Source: an uncultured Gemmatimonadota bacterium
GTDB lineage: Bacteria; Gemmatimonadota; Gemmatimonadetes; Gemmatimonadales; Gemmatimonadaceae
Assembly (NCBI GenBank): GCA_903894655.1
Contig: CAITQY010000050.1
Location: 1 to 34,709 of the forward strand
Reading direction: 5' to 3'
Length of the DNA stretch: 34,709 bases
Below are positions 8,273 through 16,282 of the stretch, in pieces. The notes beneath the pieces were generated by a model. That model did no database searches, was not told the DNA's origin, and saw only the letters and a program-made list of their open reading frames with translations. The position numbers were made by a program, and so were the translations under genes. Numbering within the stretch: position 1 is the first letter of the stretch; every line of letters starts with the position of its first letter.

Positions 8273-11200
8273 ATGAACCGGTTGCTCATCCTGGGATTGC
8301 TTGCCGCCCTGGTCGCGCCACGCCACGCCGGCGCGCAGGGTCGCGAGACCGACACCCTAAGCACCGCGTCAGCGCTCGCGCGCGTGTCGTATCTCACGCA
8401 GCTGGATCTGCTCGACGATACGCGAAGCGACGAGGCCCGCTGCGGCGCCGCCGCGTCGCTGAACGCGTATCTGTTGCTGGGCGGAGATGTCGACGTGGTG
8501 GCGCGACTGCTTGGCCTGCCGGTAGACCATACGATCGGTACGGCGCATCGGGTGCAAGACTACCTGTATCGACACGCCGATGTGGATGGCGTGGCGGGGC
8601 TGATCGGGTCCACCAAACCGATCGTCAACGCGAGTGGCGCGATCGTCACCTCGCGTCGTTCGGCGGCCGATGAGTTTCATCGCATCCTCGACGTGCTGGG
8701 ACTCCGCGCGGAACCGCTCTTCGGAACCACGCTGGCCACCATGGGAGACCGCACGCGCGCGGTGGAGGCCTATCTGCGTCGCGCGGGGGATGCCGTGTTC
8801 ATCGTGGGCGCCGATGCCGACATCAGTCGTGGCGCACGACCGAGCCGGGCCCCCACGGCAAGTTCGGCGAATCACTATATCGTCCTCGCACGCGTGGCCG
8901 GCGCGTGGCAGAAAGTGGATAGCTGGTACCGCCCCGGTCAGCGCACCGTGTCGCCAATCTCCGAGGCCGAGGTGCGGGGGTTCCTGCACAACACACCGGT
9001 CACCCCGTGGGGCATCGTGCGCGACGCGAACAGTGCACCGCGGCTGGCGCAGGTGGGCTACCGCACCCCACCAGAGGGGAGCGACCTGACGCGCGCGACA
9101 ACGCGCACGGCGACGGCACCACGCGCAGCAACGCCACGTGCAGAAACACCACGTGCGCCGACACCGCTCGCACCGCTCGACGTGTTTCGCTTGGAAACCG
9201 CCAACGATCCGCGCCTCTCGCCCGATGCGAAGCGCATCGTGTACGTGCGACAGAGTTACGACATCATGCGCGACAGCAAGCGGTCGCAACTCTGGATGGT
9301 GAATGCCGACGGATCGTCGCATCGACGGCTGACTGCAGCGGACGGCAATGATCGCGCCCCGCAATGGACCCCGACGGGCGACGCCATTGTCTATCTGTCG
9401 GACGTGGACGGCACCACGCAGCTGTTCCGGCGCAATGTGAACGGTGAGGAGACGGTACGGCTCGCGACCTTGCCCGCCGCGCCGGAATGGTTCGCCGTCT
9501 CACCCGACGGGTCGCAGATCGCGTTCGCGATGCTGGTCGCGTCGCCGTCGCGCGTCCCGACTGGATTACCAGTCGCGCCGCAGGGCGCCACGTGGGCGCC
9601 GCCGGCGATCGTGGCCACCGATGTTCAGTACCGCAGCGATGGTGCCGGTCTGCTACCAACCGGTCGCGCTGAGTTGTTCGTGGTGCCGTCCGCTGGTGGC
9701 ACGCCGCGCCGCCTGACCTCCGGTGGGGTGCTGCAGTTCGGCCGCGCCTACGGCGCGACGCCAGGCATCTGGGCACCCGATGGCACCTCGCTCATTGTGA
9801 CCGCGAACGGCAATCCGTCACCCGATCTCACCGCGCGGTCGTCCGACCTGTTCGAGGTCCGCGTGCGCGACGGCGCCGTGACGCCCGTGTTCCGTCGTCG
9901 CGGCACGAACCGATCGCCCGCGGTGTCGCCCGGTGGGAAGTGGCTCGCCTTTGTCAGCGTGGCCGATTCCGGTCACGCCTGGACGCAACCGCGGCTGTGG
10001 CTGATGTCGCGCGAGGCCGACGCGAAGCCCAAGCTGCTGTCAGCCGGGTTCGATGCGGCCGTCGAGAGCCCCGCGTGGCTCCCCGACGGGAGTGGATTGC
10101 TCTTCTTGGCCGATCGCGAAGGGCGGGCCGGCCTGTGGCGCATCGCGCTCGACGGGTCGACTTCGCTAATGGCCGACTCCCTGGCGAGCGATCTGCAAGC
10201 GTACGGCGGGGGACAGGCCTTCTCGCTCAGTCGTAGCGGTGCTCTGGCAATGACCCGTGGATCGGCGATGTCACCGGGGGACCTCTGGTTCACCGCTCCC
10301 GGTGACACACGAGCGACGCGTCTCACGGCGGTGAACGACGACCTGCTCGCCGAGCGGCAGGTGGGACAGGTGAGTTCCTTCTGGTCGAAGTCCTCGAAAG
10401 ATGGTCTACCGATTCAGTCGTGGGTCATCACGCCTCCCGGCTACACGCCCGGTAAGAAATATCCGCTGATTCTCGAGATCCACGGCGGTCCGTTCATGGC
10501 GTATGGCGATCGGTTCGATCTCGAGAAGCAATGGATGGCGGCGCAGGGCTACGTCGTGCTCTACGTGAATCCGCGCGGCTCCACCAGTTACGGCGAAGCG
10601 TTTGCGCGGCTCATCGACAAGACGTATCCCGGCAACGATGCCGACGATCTGTTGACCGCGGTCGATTCGCTGGTCGCGCGCGGCATGGCGGATCCGGCAC
10701 AGCTGTACGTGACCGGCGGCAGCGGTGGTGGATTGCTCACCGCGTGGCTCACCGCGAGCACGTCGCGATTCCGGGCGGCGGCGGTGCTGTATCCCGTCGT
10801 GAATTGGACCAGCGAAGTGTTGACCGCGGACATGGGCGCAAATTTTCAGGGACACTGGCTGCGGGGGACGCCGTGGGAGAATCCCACGCATTACTGGGCA
10901 CAATCACCCTTGTCGCGCGTGGCGAGCGTGCAAACCCCAACCCTCGTGATGGGTGGAGACGCCGACTATCGCACGCCCTTTGGCCAATCGGAAGAGTGGT
11001 TCACCGCCCTCCGCTTGCGCGGCGTTCCCACCGAACTCGTGCGACTGCCGGGCGAACCGCATGGGGCGCGCGTTCGGCCCAGTCACTACATGGCGAAGGT
11101 GGCGTATATCACGGATTGGTTCGCGCGGCACCGTGACACGCCGTGCTGCGCACTGCGATCGGCCGAACACACCGATGCGCTCACCGCCTTTGCCGACTCG

Positions 11201-12211
11201 GCCGCCCGTGGCGACTTCGGCTACGTCGACGCGCTGCACGTGATGCGCGATGGCGTGCCCCTCATCTCGCGCACCTTTCCGCGCAGCTATACCGGGGTGT
11301 ATCCGATGAAATCGCCGCCGGGCACGTACAACTATCAAGATACAAACTGGCATCCGTTCTATCAGGGCAGTGCGCTGCACACGTTGCAGTCGGTCAGCAA
11401 GAGCATCACGTCGCTGGCGTACGGCGTGGCCATCACGCGCGGCGCGATCACCACGATCGATCAGCCCATTGCCCGCTTCCTGCCAGCGCATGCCAACGCC
11501 TTTCGCGATTCGGTGCGAAAGCAGATCACGATCCGGCATTTACTCACGATGACGTCGGGCATCGACTGGCCGGAGGGCGGCGGCTACGGCAGCAATGACG
11601 ACATCACGCAACGCATGGAGACCAGCGCCGATTGGGTGTCGATGGTGCTCGCGCAACCGATGGCCACCACACCGGGGAGCAGCTACCACTACAACGACGG
11701 CGCCGCGGCGCTGTTGGCCGAAGTGTTCCGTGGCGCGACCGGCATGGACCTGCAAGCGTACGCCGACCAGTATCTGTTTGCCCCGCTCGGCATCACGCGC
11801 TTCCACTGGAAGCGCTCGTCGGGTGGACTCACCGATTCCGAAGGGGGCGTGTACCTCGAGCCGTCGGACCTCGCCAAGATCGGTCAGCTCATGCTGGATC
11901 AGGGCGTGTGGAACGGTACGCGGTTAGTGAGCGCGGCGTGGGTGGCCGAGTCGGTGCGCGGGCAACTGCCCACCAAGCCCGGGCAGCCCCCCATGCGCAC
12001 GAACTACGGCCTGATGTGGTGGACCGTCGGTCCGGGCGTACTGCAGGATGCCGGCGCGTTTTCCGCGCGGGGGTACGGCGGACAATATCTGTTCGTCTTC
12101 CCGAAAACGCGCACCGTGGCGGTGTTGAATCAGTGGATGTTCAAGGGACAGGAGATCTCTGCCCTCGAGTTCGCGCGGCGCATCGAGAAGGCATTGGCGA
12201 CGATGCCGTGA
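8273..12211 (+). CDS. Secreted fusion: Cys-His-Asp domain, S9 peptidase and beta-lactamase-family hydrolase
   Basis: 1312 residues starting at an ATG directly abutting the amine oxidase stop (TAAATG), so translation is probably coupled. Order: signal peptide (residues 1-22, GLLAALVAPRHAGA|Q); residues about 30-255 with a possible thiol triad Cys57 (RCGAAASL), His201 (NHYIVL) and Asp216 (VDSWY); a Thr/Ala/Pro/Arg-rich linker (about 270-303); a WD40-like propeller (about 305-690) with repeated SPDG/SPGG turns; an S9 prolyl-oligopeptidase domain (about 700-945) with Ser817 in GGSGGG, Asp898 in GGDADYRTP and His930 in GEPHG; then a class-C/NylB-like serine hydrolase (about 955-1312) with Ser1040-x-x-Lys1043, YHYND and GYGGQ. 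The S9 and beta-lactamase parts are certain. The N-terminal thiol-peptidase reading is inference. No frameshift or internal stop is seen, so it is one continuous reading frame. Confidence 0.92.
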   Translation: MNRLLILGLLAALVAPRHAGAQGRETDTLSTASALARVSYLTQLDLLDDTRSDEARCGAAASLNAYLLLGGDVDVVARLLGLPVDHTIGTAHRVQDYLYRHADVDGVAGLIGSTKPIVNASGAIVTSRRSAADEFHRILDVLGLRAEPLFGTTLATMGDRTRAVEAYLRRAGDAVFIVGADADISRGARPSRAPTASSANHYIVLARVAGAWQKVDSWYRPGQRTVSPISEAEVRGFLHNTPVTPWGIVRDANSAPRLAQVGYRTPPEGSDLTRATTRTATAPRAATPRAETPRAPTPLAPLDVFRLETANDPRLSPDAKRIVYVRQSYDIMRDSKRSQLWMVNADGSSHRRLTAADGNDRAPQWTPTGDAIVYLSDVDGTTQLFRRNVNGEETVRLATLPAAPEWFAVSPDGSQIAFAMLVASPSRVPTGLPVAPQGATWAPPAIVATDVQYRSDGAGLLPTGRAELFVVPSAGGTPRRLTSGGVLQFGRAYGATPGIWAPDGTSLIVTANGNPSPDLTARSSDLFEVRVRDGAVTPVFRRRGTNRSPAVSPGGKWLAFVSVADSGHAWTQPRLWLMSREADAKPKLLSAGFDAAVESPAWLPDGSGLLFLADREGRAGLWRIALDGSTSLMADSLASDLQAYGGGQAFSLSRSGALAMTRGSAMSPGDLWFTAPGDTRATRLTAVNDDLLAERQVGQVSSFWSKSSKDGLPIQSWVITPPGYTPGKKYPLILEIHGGPFMAYGDRFDLEKQWMAAQGYVVLYVNPRGSTSYGEAFARLIDKTYPGNDADDLLTAVDSLVARGMADPAQLYVTGGSGGGLLTAWLTASTSRFRAAAVLYPVVNWTSEVLTADMGANFQGHWLRGTPWENPTHYWAQSPLSRVASVQTPTLVMGGDADYRTPFGQSEEWFTALRLRGVPTELVRLPGEPHGARVRPSHYMAKVAYITDWFARHRDTPCCALRSAEHTDALTAFADSAARGDFGYVDALHVMRDGVPLISRTFPRSYTGVYPMKSPPGTYNYQDTNWHPFYQGSALHTLQSVSKSITSLAYGVAITRGAITTIDQPIARFLPAHANAFRDSVRKQITIRHLLTMTSGIDWPEGGGYGSNDDITQRMETSADWVSMVLAQPMATTPGSSYHYNDGAAALLAEVFRGATGMDLQAYADQYLFAPLGITRFHWKRSSGGLTDSEGGVYLEPSDLAKIGQLMLDQGVWNGTRLVSAAWVAESVRGQLPTKPGQPPMRTNYGLMWWTVGPGVLQDAGAFSARGYGGQYLFVFPKTRTVAVLNQWMFKGQEISALEFARRIEKALATMP
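9088..9180 (+). repeat. Low-complexity Thr/Ala/Pro/Arg linker repeat
   Basis: Within the fusion gene, imperfect copies of a unit reading acg-cca-cgt/cgc-gca encode short (T)PRAxTPRAxTP stretches. The segment sits exactly between the N-terminal domain and the beta-propeller, as a flexible interdomain linker would. Confidence 0.55.
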
Positions 12212-12220
12212 CGACCGCGT

Positions 12221-15200
12221 TCACTTGATCACGAGCAGGATGCCTTTGCCCGGCGCCAACGTAATGGCCTCGCCCGTCGGGACCGTGCGCGCCTGCTGCA
12301 AGGCGCCAACCGCGGGCGCAACAATGGTCGCCCGCGTCGGATCGATACCAAGCGCGCCGAAATCGATCGTCGGGACGATGCGCACGGTGTCGGCCGCCCA
12401 ACTCGCGATAGCGACCAGCGCGCGGCCTTCCTGTCGGAACACGGTTGCCTTGACGTCCTCACGTCCGGTCCGCACTTGCACGTTGGGCGACCAATAGCCG
12501 AACAGCTTCGCGCCCTGCATCCCGAAATCATCCCAGAGCTTCCAGAGTGGACGGGGATCGGCGTTGTCGGACCATGGCATGCGGTTCGTCATTCCGTACA
12601 CCATGCCGCGCCACGGGTTGCCACCACCCTCGAGCATCTCGCCCATCAAGCCGAAGGGGATGCCGCTGACCTCGGTCATCCAGAAGTCGGACGGACTCTT
12701 CTCGTAATCGAAGTACTCGCCGAACCAGAGCCGGTCGATGTACGGAAAGAGTTCCATGTACAGCATCGCGCTGTTGATGAATCCATCGCGCTCGTTGTAC
12801 TGGTTGGCAGAATGGAGGTCGAGGATGCCCGGTCTCCCGTCCTGCCGGAGCATGCGGCGCACCCGTTTCATCGTGGTGCGGTCGAATGCGACATCGTCGA
12901 GGTACAGTCCGTCGATACCGACGTTCTTCACGAGCCAGCTGATGCCCTCGACGTAGTAGTTGTGCCAGCGGCTCATGCCGCTGTTCACGACGGCGGCGTC
13001 CTTGAGCGTGGGCACGAACCAGGCGGCGATGAAGTCGTCCTCGAGGTGCTCCTGAAGCCAGGAGTATCCGCCGCCGGGACCGGAGGAGTAGATCTCATGG
13101 CCGAGCGACCGCAGCGCGTAGGTTTCGAAGGCGCGGTTGGAGAGCTCGCGGACGGTGTTGTAGATCTTGACCTGCAGCCCGCGACGGTGCGCCTCGTCGA
13201 TGTACGCCTTCATCTCGCGATGCGCGATGAACGGATAGTTGATGTACGGGTTGATGGCGTTGGCGTGGTGGATATTCACGACCGACGCGCCGGCGGCGAT
13301 GACCGAGTCCACGGGCGAGTAGCGGTGATAGAAGCGCCGCGACCACTGCGCATCGGTATCGAGGGGATGAAACGGCGTGACCAAAAAGCGCGCGTCAAAG
13401 CGCAGCGTGTCGCCGCTCTGCATCGTGCGCGCACCGCTGGTGGCGCGTACCACGACCGCCGTCGGTGCGTCGCGCCACGTAATGCGACCCGCGCCGGCAT
13501 TGCCCCACGAGGACGGGAGCAGCAGCGGCTTCTGCAGATAGAAATTGGTATTCAGCGGGCGCACATAGTGCTCATCCCGCAGCGTGAACGAGAGGCCGGC
13601 ATTCACGCCACCAAGCCAGGCACCATCCTGATTCTTCTTCGCAACGTCCCAGCGCCAGTCCAGCAGGGGCGGACGCTGCTGCCCCTTGAGACCGAGTCCC
13701 ATCGCGTAGGTGGCGGCGCTGCGCGCATACGGTATCTCGAGCGCGACATCAGCGAGCGACACGGTGCGCTTGGCGCGGAGCCGCATCTCGTAGCTGAGAT
13801 TGCCGTCGAATTCGAGTGTCCCGCGCACCTCGAGGTCCCACGCGCCCGCCTCGGTAGTGGCCGTCCACTGCACGGTGCCCGGCTCCTGGCGAGTGAAGCG
13901 GAAATCGCCGGACGGTGATACGCGCGCGCCTGACTCCGCGCCCGACGCCTCAGGCGACGGCACCGGCATGACGTCGAGACGCATGGGCGCGGCCAGCACG
14001 GGATTCGCCGTGGTACCGATCCCCGTCATCTCGGGCGTGAAGAACGTCTCGATGTTCGCCGGAAGCCCGTTCGCACCAAGCGTGATGCGTCGGCCGAGGA
14101 TGCGCAGCGTGCGTCCCTCCACGGCGATTGGCGTGTAAGGAGCGATGACGTCGTTGCGCTGGCCGAGCGTGGAGTTGAGCCAACGCAGGCGTGTGAGCTT
14201 CTCGGGCTCGTCCGCACCGCCGGCCAGTACCGAGTCGGCCCGCACGACCACCGTGAGGCGCACCGTCACGGGCGCGGTCCCGTCGGCGATGATCGTCGCC
14301 TCGCCCGTGTATGTCCCGGGGGCCGCGCGTAACGGCACGTCGAGGCCACACCACATCGCTTGCACCTGGCCCGCGGGCACATCGACCCGAGCGGTAAAGG
14401 CGCGCGCGTCCCAGCCGATCCCGCCGTTGTTGATCGAAGTGAGCCGCGCAGCGGGGAGCGTGTGCGTGCCGTTGCGCAGATCGCCGAACACGACCTTCAC
14501 GTTGCGCAGCGACTGCATCGCGTACACGCCCAGCTGGAAGGCCAGGAACTCACCGCGGCGCGCCTGATCGCGGAAGGTCGTGGTCGGGCCGCGCACCGCC
14601 CACCGCTGCGGCAGTTGGTCGCGCATGCGAATCGAATGCATCCGGTCCTCGGGGAAGACGAGGAACGGCTGGCGCTGCTGCTGACGTCGGAGCGACTCGA
14701 CCTCACTCGGCGTGGCAATCACTTGCATGGGTGCGAACGCATTGAGCGAGTCGACCGCTTCGAAGCGGAGCACGCGCGCCGTGGGTGCGTTGGTATCACG
14801 CAGCGCCCCGAGCCAAGCGGGATCCGCCGTCGCCGTGTCAGGCAGATAGGTGACACTCGGATAGTTGGAGCGGCCGCCCGACTTATACGGCAGGTAGTAC
14901 AGGTAGTAGCGTCCCGGTCCGTCGATCGGCTCAAAGGCAAATTCACCGAGTGCCTGCGTGGTCGAGCGCCGGAGCACGTTCGTCACGCGCCGATTGGTTC
15001 GGGCGGCGACCACGATCACGCCCTTGCTGTTCGGGTTCCGGTCGGGACGCCGCCACGCGACACCGGCGAGCACGAATCGCCCCGGGGTCGTGACATCGAC
15101 GACCGCGCGGTGGTTCCCGTACACCTCGGAATCCCAGGCGGAAGCAGCGACCGTAAACGGTTGGGCGGCGAGCGGCGTGACCGCCACGGCCATTAGCGCG

Positions 15201-15223
15201 AGCGCGACGAGAGTCTGATGCAT
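12221..15223 (-). CDS. Secreted glycoside-hydrolase-like protein (GH123/DUF6067-type)
   Basis: 1000 residues from ATG 15223, chosen because it gives a compact signal peptide (MHQTLVALALMAVAVTPLAA|Q); an ATG 13 codons upstream only adds an unlikely N-terminus. The architecture is N-terminal beta-sandwich domains (residues about 20-530), then a TIM-barrel-like region (about 600-870) and a C-terminal beta-domain. Recognisable stretches are the WRWDVAKKNQDGAWLGGVNA and PLNTNFY segments, and the acidic strand end GLYLDDVAFDR, a typical position for catalytic carboxylates in TIM-barrel glycosidases. These resemble the 'glycoside hydrolase domain' (DUF6067, GH123-like) proteins. Substrate and mechanism cannot be assigned. 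It converges on the fusion gene, with the stops only 9 bases apart. Confidence 0.75.
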   Translation of the reverse strand: MHQTLVALALMAVAVTPLAAQPFTVAASAWDSEVYGNHRAVVDVTTPGRFVLAGVAWRRPDRNPNSKGVIVVAARTNRRVTNVLRRSTTQALGEFAFEPIDGPGRYYLYYLPYKSGGRSNYPSVTYLPDTATADPAWLGALRDTNAPTARVLRFEAVDSLNAFAPMQVIATPSEVESLRRQQQRQPFLVFPEDRMHSIRMRDQLPQRWAVRGPTTTFRDQARRGEFLAFQLGVYAMQSLRNVKVVFGDLRNGTHTLPAARLTSINNGGIGWDARAFTARVDVPAGQVQAMWCGLDVPLRAAPGTYTGEATIIADGTAPVTVRLTVVVRADSVLAGGADEPEKLTRLRWLNSTLGQRNDVIAPYTPIAVEGRTLRILGRRITLGANGLPANIETFFTPEMTGIGTTANPVLAAPMRLDVMPVPSPEASGAESGARVSPSGDFRFTRQEPGTVQWTATTEAGAWDLEVRGTLEFDGNLSYEMRLRAKRTVSLADVALEIPYARSAATYAMGLGLKGQQRPPLLDWRWDVAKKNQDGAWLGGVNAGLSFTLRDEHYVRPLNTNFYLQKPLLLPSSWGNAGAGRITWRDAPTAVVVRATSGARTMQSGDTLRFDARFLVTPFHPLDTDAQWSRRFYHRYSPVDSVIAAGASVVNIHHANAINPYINYPFIAHREMKAYIDEAHRRGLQVKIYNTVRELSNRAFETYALRSLGHEIYSSGPGGGYSWLQEHLEDDFIAAWFVPTLKDAAVVNSGMSRWHNYYVEGISWLVKNVGIDGLYLDDVAFDRTTMKRVRRMLRQDGRPGILDLHSANQYNERDGFINSAMLYMELFPYIDRLWFGEYFDYEKSPSDFWMTEVSGIPFGLMGEMLEGGGNPWRGMVYGMTNRMPWSDNADPRPLWKLWDDFGMQGAKLFGYWSPNVQVRTGREDVKATVFRQEGRALVAIASWAADTVRIVPTIDFGALGIDPTRATIVAPAVGALQQARTVPTGEAITLAPGKGILLVIK

Positions 15224-15300
15224 GGTCGCAAAATTACCGGCTACTGGCGGAACGGCTACCACGAAAGCATCGGACGGCGCTCGCGGCGCGATCGAGTCTT

Positions 15301-16185
15301 CTACGCAAGGACGTCGGGCAACCGCGTTTCCCCACCCGTCACGCCAAGCCGAGCGATGATCGCGGCGGCGTGCGGGTAGCGCGCCGTCAGATCATCCACG
15401 CGCCCGGCCTCGAAACAGTCGGGTGTGAATCCCGGCGCCATCGTACATCCGAACAGCGCATGCCGGCCACCGGGGAGCAGACACCCGGCCTGCCACGTAC
15501 CGGCCGGAACTACGTACTGCACCTGCTGACCCTCGAGGGGATCCGTACCCATCAACACGTCGCTGGTGCTGCCGTCCTCGTGCAGCAGATGCAGCACGAA
15601 CGGATCGCCGGCATAGGCGTGCCACACTTCGTCGCGTGTGAGTCGATGAAAGCGCGACAGGCTGCCTAACGTCTCGGCATAGCAACCGATCATGGCGGTG
15701 CCGGCAGGCGCAGCCGTGGTGTCCCCATCGGTCGAGCGCCACGTCTCGCGATACAGGGTGCCTTCGATCGGCAGTCGCATGAATCGATATTGGCGGAGCA
15801 GAGCCATAGTGTCGGCAGGCACCGCCACTCCCGGAAAGTGCGCAAGCTCCATCACGTCGACGATCGCCGCCAGGTCGATGGGCCCGTAGCAGTGCGGGTA
15901 CAGCTCACCACCCACGGTGTCCTTCGGTGACGACGAGGGCAGCGGTGCCGGTGGCTCGTACACAAGCCGCGCCGTCAGCAGCGTGGGATCGATGACGAGC
16001 AGCACGAGATCGGGCACACCGGCGAAGTACGCCGCGGCGGTCGGCAACACTTGATGCGCACGCGACAGATGGATGAAGCCCTCGCCATCGAGGCTGTCAG
16101 CGCGGTAATGGCCCGCCGCCCGCGCCTGCACCGCCGCCTCGCGGTGACAGATATGAAAGACAGCAGAATCGTGTGCGACAGTCAT
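15301..16185 (-). CDS. DUF952 - DUF985 (cupin_5) fusion protein
   Basis: 294 residues, no signal peptide. Residues about 7-115 match DUF952: FHICHREAAVQ, then DGEGFIHLSRAHQVLPTAAAYF, DLVLLVIDP and GGELYPHCYGPIDLAAI. Residues about 130-290 match the DUF985/cupin_5 fold: GTLYRETWRS, AMIGCYAETLGSLSRFHRLTRDEVWHAY (two histidines in the first cupin motif), then PAGTWQAGCLL and the second motif around CTMAPGFTPDCFE. DUF985 proteins are cupins related to sugar-modifying epimerase-like folds, but their reactions are largely unknown. No Shine-Dalgarno precedes the ATG; instead one arm of a 12-bp inverted repeat occupies that region. Confidence 0.85.
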   Translation of the reverse strand: MTVAHDSAVFHICHREAAVQARAAGHYRADSLDGEGFIHLSRAHQVLPTAAAYFAGVPDLVLLVIDPTLLTARLVYEPPAPLPSSSPKDTVGGELYPHCYGPIDLAAIVDVMELAHFPGVAVPADTMALLRQYRFMRLPIEGTLYRETWRSTDGDTTAAPAGTAMIGCYAETLGSLSRFHRLTRDEVWHAYAGDPFVLHLLHEDGSTSDVLMGTDPLEGQQVQYVVPAGTWQAGCLLPGGRHALFGCTMAPGFTPDCFEAGRVDDLTARYPHAAAIIARLGVTGGETRLPDVLA

Positions 16186-16192
16186 GAGCGGG

Positions 16193-16256
16193 GACGGCGA
16201 GCGAAAGGGAGACCAGCGTCGTGCCGGCGCGGAATCCCAAGTTATCGCTCGCCGTC
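16193..16256. promoter_or_regulatory. Perfect 12-bp inverted repeat with 40-base loop between two minus-strand genes
   Basis: GACGGCGAGCGA at 16193-16204 and TCGCTCGCCGTC at 16245-16256 are exact reverse complements. In the leftward transcript the structure follows the amidohydrolase stop (16276) and ends 7 bases before the DUF952 start (16185), covering its ribosome-binding region. It could end or attenuate the upstream transcript or control translation of the next gene. No U-run follows it, so it is not a classical intrinsic terminator. Confidence 0.4.
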
Positions 16257-16267
16257 TTGCCGCGCGA

Positions 16268-16282
16268 TGACGCCGTTACGGC
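16268..16282 (-). other. Small hairpin around an amidohydrolase stop codon
   Basis: ACGCCG (16268-16273) and CGGCGT (16277-16282) pair around a 3-base loop that contains the TAA stop of the minus-strand amidohydrolase. With the larger 12-bp repeat just downstream, it may contribute to transcript-end structure. Short stems like this can occur by chance. Confidence 0.2.

Noticed and set aside
7058..8326. Minus-strand open frame (422 codons) opposite the amine oxidase
   Set aside because: His/Arg/Val-rich text antisense to a clear copper amine oxidase.
12476..13918. Plus-strand open frame (480 codons) opposite the glycosidase-like gene
   Set aside because: No domain; composition is that of the antisense of a GC-rich gene with a signal peptide.
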